Positions 1 through 8,077 of a stretch of 33,856 nucleotides of DNA are shown piece after piece (the first letter of the stretch is position 1; each line of letters starts with the position of its first letter). The DNA lies in NCBI GenBank assembly GCA_051744365.1, contig JBNJCX010000019.1, positions 1-33,856 of the forward strand, read 5' to 3'. Made by a program: the position numbers and the translations under genes. Below the pieces are notes generated by a model. That model saw only the letters and a program-made list of their open reading frames with translations, was not told where the DNA came from and did not search any database. Source of the stretch: Gudongella sp051744365 (GTDB lineage Bacteria > Bacillota > Clostridia > Tissierellales > Tissierellaceae).

Positions 1-170
1 GAATTCTCAACCTTCTTAAGATCCTTTTCTGTTGATGATCCTATGAATTCCACAAGGCTGTTAAACCTTCCTACCCCAAACATCTCATCCATGCTGTACA
101 CTTTCTCCCTGTCCTCATCAAGGACTCCAGGGTACTCTCTTTCTCTATACTTATATGTTACAAATTTCAT
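1..170 (-). CDS. Fumarylacetoacetate hydrolase family protein, N-terminal part (cut by window edge)
   Basis: A minus-strand reading frame starts at ATG 170, behind a strong GGAGGTG ribosome site, and runs off the left edge of the window without a stop. The visible 56 or so residues begin MKFVTYKYREREYPGVLDED and continue through a GRFNSLVEF segment. This resembles the N-terminal lead-in domain of FAH-family enzymes (hydrolases or isomerases of 2-oxo/hydroxy acids such as acylpyruvases). The metal-binding catalytic domain lies outside the window, so neither the reaction nor completeness can be judged. The family call rests on the general look of this N-terminus only. It is the gene downstream of degV on the same strand, and a terminator-like hairpin and a -10 element separate the two, so it is probably transcribed on its own. 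Confidence 0.6.
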   Translation of the reverse strand, partial: MKFVTYKYREREYPGVLDEDREKVYSMDEMFGVGRFNSLVEFIGSSTEKDLKKVEN

Positions 171-204
171 CAAAACACCTCCGGCTTATTTTATCTATAG
201 CTAT

Positions 205-210
205 ATTATA
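205..210 (-). promoter_or_regulatory. -10 element before the FAH-family gene
   Basis: TATAAT is read on the minus strand, 35 bases upstream of the ATG at 170. A clear -35 box is not visible at 16-18 bases spacing (only TTTCTC-like sequence), so this is a weak promoter call supported mainly by position. Confidence 0.35.
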
Positions 211-232
211 CACCTAATCTGGCACAGAGAAA

Positions 233-253
233 GGGTGTATCCTCGATACACCC
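233..253 (-). terminator. Hairpin terminator after degV
   Basis: A perfect 9-bp stem (GGGTGTATC/GATACACCC) with a 3-base loop lies 8 bases past the degV stop and is followed on the minus strand by TTTCTCT. The U-tract is broken, so termination may be partial. Confidence 0.55.
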
Positions 254-261
254 TGAAAATT

Positions 262-1131
262 CTACTGCTGAAGCTCCATAAAGAACATCGATAGTCCACC
301 AAGTCCAACATGGGTTCCCACGGCGACTCCCATCTGCATAATGTAAATGTCTCCGTCAAAATCCGTATCCTGCCTGACCTTGTCCCTGAGCGCATGAGCT
401 ATATGGATATCTGAGGTATATCCGATTATGATAAAATTTGTTTGCTCCCTGTCCATGCGTTTCTGGAATTCACTTATATAGTATCTGAGAACCTTGTTCC
501 AGCCTCTTTCCTTGGCAACAATCGCTCCCTTGCTCTTTTTCATGGTCATTATTGGCTTTACTCTCAGTATCTTCCCAATAAATGCACTGGCATTTGAAAG
601 TCTCCCGCTTTTAATAAGATTATCCAGGTCATCCACGCATAGAAAGTGCTTGACCCTTTTTTTATTGTCTTCATTAAAGCGGACAAGCCGGTCAAAGTCA
701 TAGCCCTCCTGAAGAAGCTGTGCTGATTTCATAACGAGCCACCCGCTTCCATGACTCATGGACAGGGAGTCCACAACATGTATTTTGGCCTGGGAGTCAG
801 GATGCCTGTCATAAAAGTATCCCTTTGCAATTTCAGCAGACTGATAGGATCCGCTTGTACCACTTGACATGCAGATTATCAGGAACTGGTCATAGCCCTC
901 GGCCATCGCCTCATCAATTATGCTGAGATATTCCTCGGGACTTGGCATGGATGTGCTTGGAAGCTCCTGAAGAGTGGGAAGAAGCTCATAGAACCTATTC
1001 GGTGTAATATCAATTTTGTCCTTGTAGGTCTTCCCTCCAATTTCAATATTTAGTGGTGCAACTCCGATATTGTACTTCTCGACAATTTCCTCTGACAGGT
1101 CACAGGTTGAATCCGCCATGATCTTAATCAA
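262..1131 (-). CDS. DegV family fatty-acid-binding protein
   Basis: This 289-residue protein matches the usual DegV length. It starts MIKIMADSTCDLS, the family's first-strand signature, and carries the later SGTSGSYQSAE segment that in DegV/FakB proteins contacts the carboxylate of a bound fatty acid. In Gram-positives, FakB-type DegV proteins present fatty acids to the kinase FakA for phospholipid synthesis; no fakA partner is visible here, so the exact role is inferred. The start is taken as TTG at 1131, because GAGGGGG lies 7 bases before it and the MIKI residues belong to the family's first beta strand; the internal ATG at 1119 would delete them. The ribosome site overlaps the msrAB stop codon, so the two genes are probably cotranscribed. 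Confidence 0.88.
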   Translation of the reverse strand: MIKIMADSTCDLSEEIVEKYNIGVAPLNIEIGGKTYKDKIDITPNRFYELLPTLQELPSTSMPSPEEYLSIIDEAMAEGYDQFLIICMSSGTSGSYQSAEIAKGYFYDRHPDSQAKIHVVDSLSMSHGSGWLVMKSAQLLQEGYDFDRLVRFNEDNKKRVKHFLCVDDLDNLIKSGRLSNASAFIGKILRVKPIMTMKKSKGAIVAKERGWNKVLRYYISEFQKRMDREQTNFIIIGYTSDIHIAHALRDKVRQDTDFDGDIYIMQMGVAVGTHVGLGGLSMFFMELQQ

Positions 1132-1146
1132 TTTAAATCCCCCTCG

Positions 1147-2241
1147 TTATTGAAAGTACACAAGGTACTCGCCGTAACCATTTTGCTCCAGTTCATCCGC
1201 GTAGATGAACTCCAAAGCACCACTGTTTATGCAGAATCTCAATCCACCCTCTTCCAAAGGGCCGTCCGTAAACACGTGTCCAAGATGGGTATCACCGGTA
1301 CGGCTTCTTACTTCAATTCTCTCCATTCCTGAGGAGTCATCCCCATGCAGGGTCACCACATTCCAGTCAATTGGTCTTGTAAAGCTTGGCCATCCTGATC
1401 CTGAGTCAAACTTATGAGTTGATAGAAACAAGGGTTCTCCAGTTACAATGTCCACATAAAGACCTTCATCGTGATTATTCCAGAAAGGATTCTGGAAAGC
1501 AGTTTCAGTACTGCCCTCCTGGGTTATACTGTATTGAAGGTCTGTCAATTTCTCCCTGATTTCTTTATCAGAGGGTTTTGGATAATCCCTCTGGCTTATA
1601 TAAGGCTTCTCAGAAGGAATGTTGCCGAGGTCAATATGGCAATAGCCGTTTGGATTCTTATAGAGGTAATCCTGATGATATTCCTCTCCAAGTACATAAT
1701 TTCTAAGCTCTTGTATTTCCGTAGCTATGGGCTCCGAGTATTTCTCCTGCTCTCTTTCTGTAACCATCGATATTATCTCAAGGTCCTCTTCGTCCACATA
1801 ATATATCCCTGACCTATACTGGGTTCCAACATCATTTCCCTGTTTGTTTACGCTTGTGGGCTCAATTATTCCGTAGAAATAGGTTAAGAGTGTCTCCAGG
1901 CTTATTTTTTCGGGATCGTATACAAGATAAATGGTTTCCGCATGTCCCGTATCCTCAATGGAATAATAGTCTGTCTCATCTGATTCTCCGTTGGCATAGC
2001 CAACATTTGTGTATTCAACACCCATAATCCTTTCGAAGTATGCCTCAACTCCCCAGAAGCATCCACCTGCCAGATATATTTCCTTGTATCTGCTGTTTGA
2101 ATAGTCCGGCAAGAGAATTACAGATTTATTTTCTTCCTCCGGCTCTTCCCGGGGGAGTGTAGCGGGTGCACAGGAAGCGAGAATCAATGCTGTGATCGTG
2201 ATTAGCAGTATAACAATACCAAATCTATTGTTTTTTGACAT
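1147..2241 (-). CDS. msrAB: Bifunctional methionine sulfoxide reductase MsrA/MsrB, lipoprotein
   Basis: The 364-residue protein repairs both S- and R-methionine sulfoxide. Residues 1-24 form a lipoprotein signal ending in LASC (Cys24), so the enzyme is predicted to be anchored outside the membrane. MsrA follows with GCFWG (catalytic Cys61) and a GYCHIDL segment with a likely resolving Cys. The C-terminal MsrB domain has SGSGWPSF and RFCINSGAL with its catalytic Cys. It lacks the two CxxC zinc pairs (GLYVDIVTGEPLF in place of GxYxCxxCGxxLF), so it is a zinc-free type. ATG 2241 is chosen because GGAGGG sits 6 bases upstream; the longer frame would add 17 residues that spoil the signal peptide. 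A GGGTATAAAT element lies 30 bases upstream. How reducing power reaches this extracytoplasmic enzyme is not shown by the neighbours. Confidence 0.93.
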   Translation of the reverse strand: MSKNNRFGIVILLITITALILASCAPATLPREEPEEENKSVILLPDYSNSRYKEIYLAGGCFWGVEAYFERIMGVEYTNVGYANGESDETDYYSIEDTGHAETIYLVYDPEKISLETLLTYFYGIIEPTSVNKQGNDVGTQYRSGIYYVDEEDLEIISMVTEREQEKYSEPIATEIQELRNYVLGEEYHQDYLYKNPNGYCHIDLGNIPSEKPYISQRDYPKPSDKEIREKLTDLQYSITQEGSTETAFQNPFWNNHDEGLYVDIVTGEPLFLSTHKFDSGSGWPSFTRPIDWNVVTLHGDDSSGMERIEVRSRTGDTHLGHVFTDGPLEEGGLRFCINSGALEFIYADELEQNGYGEYLVYFQ

Positions 2242-2270
2242 AGCAATCCCTCCATATTTTCGCTTAAAGT

Positions 2271-2280
2271 ATTTATACCC
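2271..2280 (-). promoter_or_regulatory. GGGTATAAAT promoter element before msrAB
   Basis: GGGTATAAAT lies 30 bases upstream of the msrAB start, a normal place for a -10 box. No good sigma-A -35 is seen. The same GGGTAT core recurs before several other genes in this window. Its reading as an alternative-sigma -10 (SigB-like GGGTAT) is inference. Confidence 0.4.
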
Positions 2281-2307
2281 AAAGCTAAACATGAAGGAAT
2301 TTATGGG

Positions 2308-3078
2308 TTATTCCTTATCATGAAGCATCAATTGGAAGCCCTGCTTCCTTATAACATCCATTACCTCCTGCCTCTTGTCCACTACACTGACAGTCTTTGC
2401 CGCCACCTGATCAGTAAAGCTGTCCACTCTCTTGTTGGCATTTCTCAGGTCGTAATAGGTCTGCATCTCTTTATCGTAATCCTTGAGCTTATCAAGGTAG
2501 CTTTTAAAGGTTTCGTAGCTGTTTTCGAACAATCTGAATTTCATATCCATCCTGGGCTTCAATTGCGGTTCCTGGTTCGGGTAGCCGAAGCTTAACCCCA
2601 CAACAGGGAATGTCAATTCCGGAAGCTCCAATATCTCGCAGATCCTTTCGGGATCATTCAGGATGCTTCCAAGATAATTAACACCCAGCCCCATGGATTC
2701 TGCTGCAACGACCAGATTCTGTGCTGCAAGAGCTGAATCCGTAAAGCCCTGAAAGAACTTGTCCATATCCCTGGCATTTATGGAGTCCACTCCCTTTTCC
2801 TCTGCGATCCTTGCATTTCTGTACTGATCCACAATAAAGACCAGTAACTCTGGTGCCCTTGCTACATACTCCTGCCTGCACACCTTTGATATCTCATCCT
2901 TCTTTTTCTGGTCAGTTATCCTTATTATGGAATATGTCTGCATGCCGTTCGATGTGGCTGTTCTCTGTGCCACGTGGATAAGCGTGTCAAAAATATCAGC
3001 TGGAACAGGCTCCTGCTTGAATTCTCTTATGGTCCTATGCCCAAGCTGCTTTTCAATGGTTTTATTTGTTTTTGTCAT
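2308..3078 (-). CDS. Nitroreductase family (NfsA/FRP-like) FMN oxidoreductase
   Basis: A 256-residue flavoprotein of the oxygen-insensitive nitroreductase/NADPH-FMN reductase fold. The N-terminal HRTIREFKQEPVP segment is the typical FMN-phosphate binding stretch. The central part holds AAQNLVVAAESMGLGVNYLG, the family's conserved helix and flavin-contact loop, and GLSFGYPNQEPQLKPR is the usual C-terminal NfsA-like segment. Such enzymes use NAD(P)H to reduce flavins, nitro compounds or quinones; the true substrate cannot be read from sequence. ATG 3078 is chosen over the upstream in-frame start because GGAGG lies 7 bases before it. It sits ahead of msrAB and degV on the same strand, so a redox/stress transcription unit is possible, although msrAB has its own candidate promoter. 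Confidence 0.87.
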   Translation of the reverse strand: MTKTNKTIEKQLGHRTIREFKQEPVPADIFDTLIHVAQRTATSNGMQTYSIIRITDQKKKDEISKVCRQEYVARAPELLVFIVDQYRNARIAEEKGVDSINARDMDKFFQGFTDSALAAQNLVVAAESMGLGVNYLGSILNDPERICEILELPELTFPVVGLSFGYPNQEPQLKPRMDMKFRLFENSYETFKSYLDKLKDYDKEMQTYYDLRNANKRVDSFTDQVAAKTVSVVDKRQEVMDVIRKQGFQLMLHDKE

Positions 3079-3136
3079 CCTGCTGCCTCCTTTATGGTTC
3101 TTTTCCATACATACCCTTGTTCAAATATCATGACTC

Positions 3137-3158
3137 AAAAAAAGAGCCTTTCGGCTCC
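3137..3158 (-). terminator. Rho-independent terminator of the ABC importer operon
   Basis: On the minus strand a GAGCC/GGCTC stem with a GAAA-type tetraloop is followed directly by seven T. It lies just past the stop of the ATPase gene (3162) and closes the importer operon. Confidence 0.85.
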
Positions 3159-3161
3159 TTG

Positions 3162-4124
3162 CTAATCATTAATCCTTACTGCATTTTCCATATTTATCTC
3201 AAAACCAATCTTCTGTCCTTGCACAGGTATGGAATCTCCAAAAACAACTGACGCCACATCCATCACCAGACCCCTGTCATTCCATATCATGCTTATTCTG
3301 GTCATGCTGCCGAGATATTCCAGCCACTGGATGGTACCTACATATCCACCATTTTTTGATGGCACAAGCGCATCAGGTCTGACCATAAATATTGCACCAT
3401 CCTTCTGGAAATAATTGCACTCTCCCATAAATTCAGCTACAAATCTGTTTGCCGGATTTTCATATACATCCCTTGGAGTTCCGATCTGCTGGATGATTCC
3501 CTTATTCATAATGGCAATCTTGTCCGCTATGGACATTGCCTCCTCCTGATCATGGGTTACATATATTCCAGTGATGTCAGCTTCTTTTTGAATTCTTCTG
3601 ATTTCCTGACGCATGGATACCCTTAGCTTTTCATCCAGATTGCTTAATGGCTCGTCAAACAAGAGAGCATCAGGCTCGACTACCAATGCCCTTGCCAGGG
3701 CAACTCTCTGTTGCTGGCCACCACTTAACTGGCTTATCCTTCGGTCTTCATGTCCCTCCAGTCTGACCGTTCGGAGGATTTCAGCAATTCTATCCTTTCG
3801 ATCGTCCTTTGATAGACCTCTTACCTTAAGGCCATAGGCAATGTTTTCACCAACGGTCATATGCGGAAAAAGTGCATAGCTCTGAAACACCATAACTGCA
3901 TTTCTCTTTCTGGCATCCATCTCTGTAACATCCAGGTCTCCAAAATGCATCCTTCCCTCTTCTACCTGCAGCAGACCTGCAACAAGTCTAAGCAGTGTTG
4001 TTTTGCCGCATCCCGATGGTCCCAGCAAAGCGACCAGCTGTCCGTGTCCAGCAGAAAGACTAACATTGTCAAGAACACGATTTTCACTGTAATGATGGGT
4101 TATTCCCTCTATTTTAATATCCAT
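3162..4124 (-). CDS. ABC transporter ATP-binding protein (PotA/FbpC/PhnT type)
   Basis: A 320-residue ATPase of an import complex. It has Walker A GPSGCGKTT, Q-loop VFQSYALFPHMT, signature LSGGQQQRVALARAL, Walker B ALLFDEPLSNLD and H-loop THD, followed by a C-terminal TOBE-like tail of about 80 residues. This is the architecture of the spermidine/iron/phosphonate/thiamine (CUT1-like) ATPases. ATG 4124 is preferred over GTG 4133: AGGGGTGGG sits about 8 bases before the ATG but abuts the GTG. It is the last gene of an operon with a binding protein, a fused permease and a PP2C-like phosphatase, and a terminator follows. The substrate is not determined; ferric iron or 2-aminoethylphosphonate are the family's common ligands. 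Confidence 0.92.
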   Translation of the reverse strand: MDIKIEGITHHYSENRVLDNVSLSAGHGQLVALLGPSGCGKTTLLRLVAGLLQVEEGRMHFGDLDVTEMDARKRNAVMVFQSYALFPHMTVGENIAYGLKVRGLSKDDRKDRIAEILRTVRLEGHEDRRISQLSGGQQQRVALARALVVEPDALLFDEPLSNLDEKLRVSMRQEIRRIQKEADITGIYVTHDQEEAMSIADKIAIMNKGIIQQIGTPRDVYENPANRFVAEFMGECNYFQKDGAIFMVRPDALVPSKNGGYVGTIQWLEYLGSMTRISMIWNDRGLVMDVASVVFGDSIPVQGQKIGFEINMENAVRIND

Positions 4125-4142
4125 CTCAATCACCCACCCCTG

Positions 4143-4985
4143 TCAGGATTGAAGTCCAAAATCCAAGTATACAACAGTTACATCGTCATGGGTTTTCAGT
4201 CTTCCGATAGTCCTTTTTTCACTGTCGGATTCCTCAAGACCCCTGAGCTCACGAACTATTTCCCTTACTCCGTTGCTTCTTATGCGATCAAGGAGATTGC
4301 TCCTAGAGTATTTGCAATTAAGTGGTACAATTCCATCGGTAGAAAGAAGGCACTTTTCAATCTCATCAATCTGGAATGTCTTGTATATACCCATCTCTGC
4401 TGCTTCAGTGCTATGCCCAAGAATAAAATATCCTCCTGGAGTGTTCATCTTCATTCTGTTTCTTATGAGTATTTCCAGCTCCTCCTCAGTAAAACCCTTG
4501 AAAACCAGATGTTCTTGCCTTTGATGATTTCTACCCATCAATTCAACGACCTCTGCATCAAGTCCTTTTAGTGCTGAATCTGTAACTATGCTGCATTCAC
4601 CTGATTTATTCTCAACGGAAATTTCCACATCCCCAAGGACATAGGATTCCAGGGTATTTCCATTCTTTCTTATAATTGCTATTGCTGCTGAAAGCTGCTC
4701 ATGTGGCAAGAGACTCTTGATGTCTACAAATTTCCCGTATTCCCTGTTGAAGCTTTCAATGCCCTCCTTAAGAATATCCTGTATTGTATGGGTAGTATCA
4801 TCTAGATTTTTATCCAGATAATCTCTCCACCACTGGACCATCCAGCTGACATCATTTCCGTCAGGCGTGAAGCTCCTTTCAGAAAGGGCAGATGCTCCAT
4901 CAATAACAAAGGCTCCCTTCTTTGTCAATCCGTATATATCCTCATTGCTTTTCTTTACTGTATCCGTATGAAACTGAATTCTCAT
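4143..4985 (-). CDS. PP2C-like (PPM) protein phosphatase inside the ABC importer operon
   Basis: This 280-residue soluble protein looks like a divergent metal-dependent PPM/PP2C phosphatase. Visible motif equivalents in order are NEDIYG (14-19, with Glu15/Asp16), FVIDGAS (Asp29-Gly30, the metal-binding DG), SYVLGDVEISV (equivalent of the GDSR strand), LLSTDGI (TDG motif) and the C-terminal HDDVTVVYLDF (DD metal site). The key metal-binding acids are therefore present. No sensor, membrane or regulatory domain is seen. A GGTGGAG ribosome site precedes ATG 4985, 12 bases after the permease stop, and its own stop is 18 bases from the ATPase start, so it is embedded in the transporter operon. A role in regulating the transporter or in releasing phosphate from a substrate is inference. 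No partner kinase is present in the window. Confidence 0.78.
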   Translation of the reverse strand: MRIQFHTDTVKKSNEDIYGLTKKGAFVIDGASALSERSFTPDGNDVSWMVQWWRDYLDKNLDDTTHTIQDILKEGIESFNREYGKFVDIKSLLPHEQLSAAIAIIRKNGNTLESYVLGDVEISVENKSGECSIVTDSALKGLDAEVVELMGRNHQRQEHLVFKGFTEEELEILIRNRMKMNTPGGYFILGHSTEAAEMGIYKTFQIDEIEKCLLSTDGIVPLNCKYSRSNLLDRIRSNGVREIVRELRGLEESDSEKRTIGRLKTHDDVTVVYLDFGLQS

Positions 4986-4997
4986 TCTCCACCTCTT

Positions 4998-6620
4998 CTA
5001 TTCAACATTTCCCTGAAGTCTTTTCAATATCGACGACCCTATTGCCGTCAAGAGGAGCACCAATGCTCCGTAGGCCATCGCCAATCCAATCTCGAACTCA
5101 AACATGCTGTTTACCATGGCTATGGATATGGGTCTGTTGGCAGCCGTATATAGAAAGGCTGAAATTGTATATTCCCCCAGACTCCTTATGAAAACCAGCA
5201 AGAATCCAGACCATATTCCCGGTGATACCAAAGGGAGGGTCACCTTAAGGAAGGTCGTAATCCCTTTTGCACCAAGGTTGGTGGATGCCTCACCGTACTG
5301 GTCCTTAAGCCGTTGGTAGGAAATGGTTGTTGACCTTACCGCCATTGGAAGCATGCTAATAAAGTATGCCAGCGGGAGCATCAACCACTTTCCAAGGAGC
5401 ACAGAGCTGAATCCATTGATCATATTAATCGCAATTGCACTGGCAGGAAGTGCAAATGGCAACATAAGCAGAAATTCCAATACTGGCTTCCATCTTGTCT
5501 TGGTCTTGGTAACTGTGTAAGCAGCGGGTATGGCGATTGAAACAGCTGCCAAGGAAGCAATCAGGGCCATTTTTATACTATTTGTAAACGGTGCCAGACT
5601 CCTGCTTCTGGTAAATATCCTTAAATAATTTTCAAGGCTGAACTCACTCGGAAAAATTTCTATCATCCAGGTTCCAGGCTTTACAAAGGATAACATTATG
5701 ATTGTCACTATTGGAAGAAAAATCATAAATACTATTCCTATTGCCATTGCAGACATAAATCCCTTAACAAATGAGTTCCTTATTATGACAGGCTGCATCA
5801 AATGCTCCCTGGTCCCTGACTGGAATGATACCTTGCTTTCATAGTACCTTGCAATTCCCATATAGCTCATTGCAAATACCGAAAGCACTACCACCTGAGC
5901 TGCAGCCAGGTCCATATATAGATTTGCCTTTGCAAGAAGTATCTGGGTTGTCAGCACCTTGAAGCCCCCACCTATGATATTCGGAGCGGAAAATGATCCG
6001 ATTCCCGTCATAAATGTAAGAATCCCGGAGCTTATCAGTGCGGGAGCTATATATGGTATAATTATTGTTCCAAAAACCCTCAAGGGTGACGCGCCAAGAT
6101 TCATGGCCGCCTCCACCACGGATCTGTCCAGCTCCCTTACCGCTACTGATACATTCATATAGAAATATATGTATTGTGTATAGGCGTGCACCATCAGTAT
6201 CCCTGGAAGTCCCATAAAGGTATACGGGGATCCCTCAAGTCCCAAAATATTCTGGATTGTTTTAGTGATCATTCCACTTTCACCATAAAGCTGAACAAAT
6301 GCAAATACTATGATGAGTCCGGGGACTACCAATGGCAGAAGCAATACCCGATCCAGGAGCTTCTTGAAGGGAAAATCAAAGTAATGCACGAAAAATGCAA
6401 GAAAGGTTCCGATAAACCCGCAGATCAATACGGTGAGCACACCCATCACCAAGGTGTTTTTTATAGCTGCAAGGGAGCCTCCTGTACTGAATATATATTC
6501 ATAATTTGCCAGTGAAAACCCCTGGTCGGTCTGAAAACTGACCAGAAGAGTCCTCACCGACGGATAGAGTACAAAAATTCCCAAAACAGCCAGTAAAACC
6601 AGCTTGATCAGGTTTTTCAT
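4998..6620 (-). CDS. ABC transporter permease, two fused membrane domains (FbpB/ThiP type)
   Basis: A 540-residue integral membrane protein with about twelve hydrophobic segments, made of two homologous permease halves in one chain. Each half carries an EAA loop for docking the ATPase: EAAMNLGASPLRVFG in the first half and EASTNLGAKGITTFL in the second. This double-length form is typical of iron(III), thiamine and 2-aminoethylphosphonate importers. The ATG follows the stop of the binding-protein gene without a gap (TAGATG), with only a weak AGGGAAAG site about 12 bases upstream, so translation is probably coupled to that gene. It forms the channel with the ATPase at 3162-4124. Confidence 0.93.
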   Translation of the reverse strand: MKNLIKLVLLAVLGIFVLYPSVRTLLVSFQTDQGFSLANYEYIFSTGGSLAAIKNTLVMGVLTVLICGFIGTFLAFFVHYFDFPFKKLLDRVLLLPLVVPGLIIVFAFVQLYGESGMITKTIQNILGLEGSPYTFMGLPGILMVHAYTQYIYFYMNVSVAVRELDRSVVEAAMNLGASPLRVFGTIIIPYIAPALISSGILTFMTGIGSFSAPNIIGGGFKVLTTQILLAKANLYMDLAAAQVVVLSVFAMSYMGIARYYESKVSFQSGTREHLMQPVIIRNSFVKGFMSAMAIGIVFMIFLPIVTIIMLSFVKPGTWMIEIFPSEFSLENYLRIFTRSRSLAPFTNSIKMALIASLAAVSIAIPAAYTVTKTKTRWKPVLEFLLMLPFALPASAIAINMINGFSSVLLGKWLMLPLAYFISMLPMAVRSTTISYQRLKDQYGEASTNLGAKGITTFLKVTLPLVSPGIWSGFLLVFIRSLGEYTISAFLYTAANRPISIAMVNSMFEFEIGLAMAYGALVLLLTAIGSSILKRLQGNVE

Positions 6621-7715
6621 CTAGTTCACATCTTTCCCTGTATCCTTGATTTCAGTATCCCATTTCTGCATCCATTCAGATTGCTTCTCTGATAAATCGA
6701 CCCAGTCCACGTCCATTGCCTTGAATATTATTTCATCCATCCACTCGGGTGAAGTTGCAAGGGCTCCAGGATGGGTCGGCATACGGTTGAATTCATTTGC
6801 CAGCATGCTTTGAACCTCTGCACTTCCTGCAAACTCAACGAATGCCTTTGCCGCCTCAGGGTGAGGTGAATTCTTGATTGCTGCGATTCCGTCGGTTATT
6901 ACAGGATAACCGCTATCAAGCTGGATTATTTCTATGGGTAAATTGTTGTTTAGCTTGTTGTCGATTATATCGTTTAAGGTAGAAAAGCTTATGCTTGCTT
7001 CCTGTCTGCCTATTGCCTGCATCATAAGTGAGCCACTGTCAAAATACTGCTTGGTATTCTTATCAAGGGCTCTCATAAATTCCCAGCCCTCTTCAATTGT
7101 TGAATTTCTTTCAAACTGTTGTACCAGTGCAGAATACATAACCCTGGCTGATGATGAAAGCGCGTTTCTGAATATAAGCTTTCCCTTATACTTCGCATCT
7201 GCCAGATCATACCAGTCATTTGGCAGGTCTTCTGGCTGAACCAGTTCTGTGTTGTAGAATAATGCGACAGGCGTCTGGATTGTTCCAAACCAATAATTCT
7301 CTGAATCCTTGAACATCGGGTCCAAATCGTCCGCCCACTCAGGCTCAAGGGGTGCGAAAAGGTCCTTTTCCTTGAGGTCCATAAAAAGATTTGACGCTCC
7401 CCCAAACATTACATCAGCCTGGGGATTGTCCTTTTCAGCCTCAACCCTTTCAGCCAGCTCGCCCTTCAGATTGATATACTCGACCTTGACTCCTGTCTCT
7501 TCCTGGAAGGCCTCGGCAACCATTTCAATCATATCCTCGCCATGTGTTGAATAGATTACCACCTTATCCTCAAGCTCAGCAACTTCCTCTGCCGGTTCTT
7601 CAACCTCTGGCGCCTCGGCTGGTTGTTCAGGTTCTTCAGGCGTCGTTGAACAACCGGTAAAAGCAAATATCATAATGGCTATCAAGAGTAATACAAATAA
7701 CGATTTTTTATTCAT
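6621..7715 (-). CDS. ABC transporter substrate-binding lipoprotein (FbpA/AfuA/PhnS type)
   Basis: A 364-residue extracellular solute-binding protein. Residues 1-22 are a lipoprotein signal with FTGC (Cys22). An acidic, proline-rich tether of about 30 residues follows, rich in PEEPEQPAEAPEV-type sequence. The body then starts with DKVVIYSTHGEDMIEMV, the first strand and loop typical of the iron/2-aminoethylphosphonate/spermidine binding family. Segments YWFGTIQTPVALFYNT and MPTHPGAL fit this family. I do not see the adjacent Tyr-Tyr pair that marks classical FbpA iron binders, so iron is not assured. GGAG lies 8 bases before ATG 7715. It is the first gene of the four-gene importer operon. Confidence 0.9.
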   Translation of the reverse strand: MNKKSLFVLLLIAIMIFAFTGCSTTPEEPEQPAEAPEVEEPAEEVAELEDKVVIYSTHGEDMIEMVAEAFQEETGVKVEYINLKGELAERVEAEKDNPQADVMFGGASNLFMDLKEKDLFAPLEPEWADDLDPMFKDSENYWFGTIQTPVALFYNTELVQPEDLPNDWYDLADAKYKGKLIFRNALSSSARVMYSALVQQFERNSTIEEGWEFMRALDKNTKQYFDSGSLMMQAIGRQEASISFSTLNDIIDNKLNNNLPIEIIQLDSGYPVITDGIAAIKNSPHPEAAKAFVEFAGSAEVQSMLANEFNRMPTHPGALATSPEWMDEIIFKAMDVDWVDLSEKQSEWMQKWDTEIKDTGKDVN

Positions 7716-7802
7716 TGGTCCATCTCCTTTGTTGTTATCTCAATCAATATTACCATTTGGAGTTATGCCAATAAAGGGTTATTAGATATTTCTATACCAT
7801 TA

Positions 7803-7820
7803 TTTTTCTTATTAGAAAAA
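7803..7820. promoter_or_regulatory. AT-rich inverted repeat upstream of the importer operon
   Basis: A perfect 7-bp inverted repeat TTTTTCT...AGAAAAA around a 4-base centre lies about 90 bases upstream of the binding-protein start. On the minus strand a TATAGA box occurs 16 bases past TTTCTA in this stretch. It could be an operator or promoter part for the importer; this is weak, positional evidence only. Confidence 0.25.
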
Positions 7821-7831
7821 CTTATATACAT

Positions 7832-7855
7832 AAAAAATCCTGCCATAAGGCAGGA
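7832..7855 (-). terminator. Rho-independent terminator after the SOUL remnant
   Basis: Minus-strand stem TCCTGCC/GGCAGGA with a 4-base loop is followed by six T. It directly follows the end of the degraded SOUL gene and insulates the importer operon downstream. Confidence 0.85.
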
Positions 7856-7856
7856 C

Positions 7857-8022
7857 CTACTCTGAATACTCTATTCTGACCATTATTTCACTCTTTTTGA
7901 GAAAAGGCAGCTGAAACGGCGGGATTATCATAGGTAATGATATTATATGCGGAATATCTCCTGATCTCAATATCTCCAAAACTCTCTACAACCTTGTATT
8001 CAGGGCTTTCATAAATGCCCAT
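7857..8022 (-). pseudogene. SOUL heme-binding protein remnant (internal deletion plus frameshift)
   Basis: From ATG 8022 the frame reads MGIYESPEYKVVESFGDIEI and then RRYSAYNIITYDN, matching the start of SOUL-family heme-binding proteins (pattern YESPxYxVxxxxGDFEIRxY). It then runs out of frame and stops at 7888. In the neighbouring frame the DNA reads PPFQLPFLKKSEIMVRIEYS with a stop at 7857-7859, matching the family's C-terminal end (YNPPWTLPFLRRNE type). Removing one G of the GGG at 7921-7923 joins the two into one frame of about 54 residues. A full SOUL protein has about 180-200 residues, so the middle is missing. No good ribosome site precedes the ATG, and a GGGGTATAAT element abuts it. 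I read this as a decayed gene. Confidence 0.75.
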
Positions 8023-8077
8023 AATTATACCCCGTATGATTCTTCTCTCTTCTCCTCTTTGACATACTTACAGGGTA

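Noticed and set aside
3861..4571. A 236-codon plus-strand open frame across the ATPase and PP2C-like genes
   Set aside because: It lies antisense to two well-supported genes, has no ribosome site, and its translation (Ser/Cys/Leu rich) resembles no protein.
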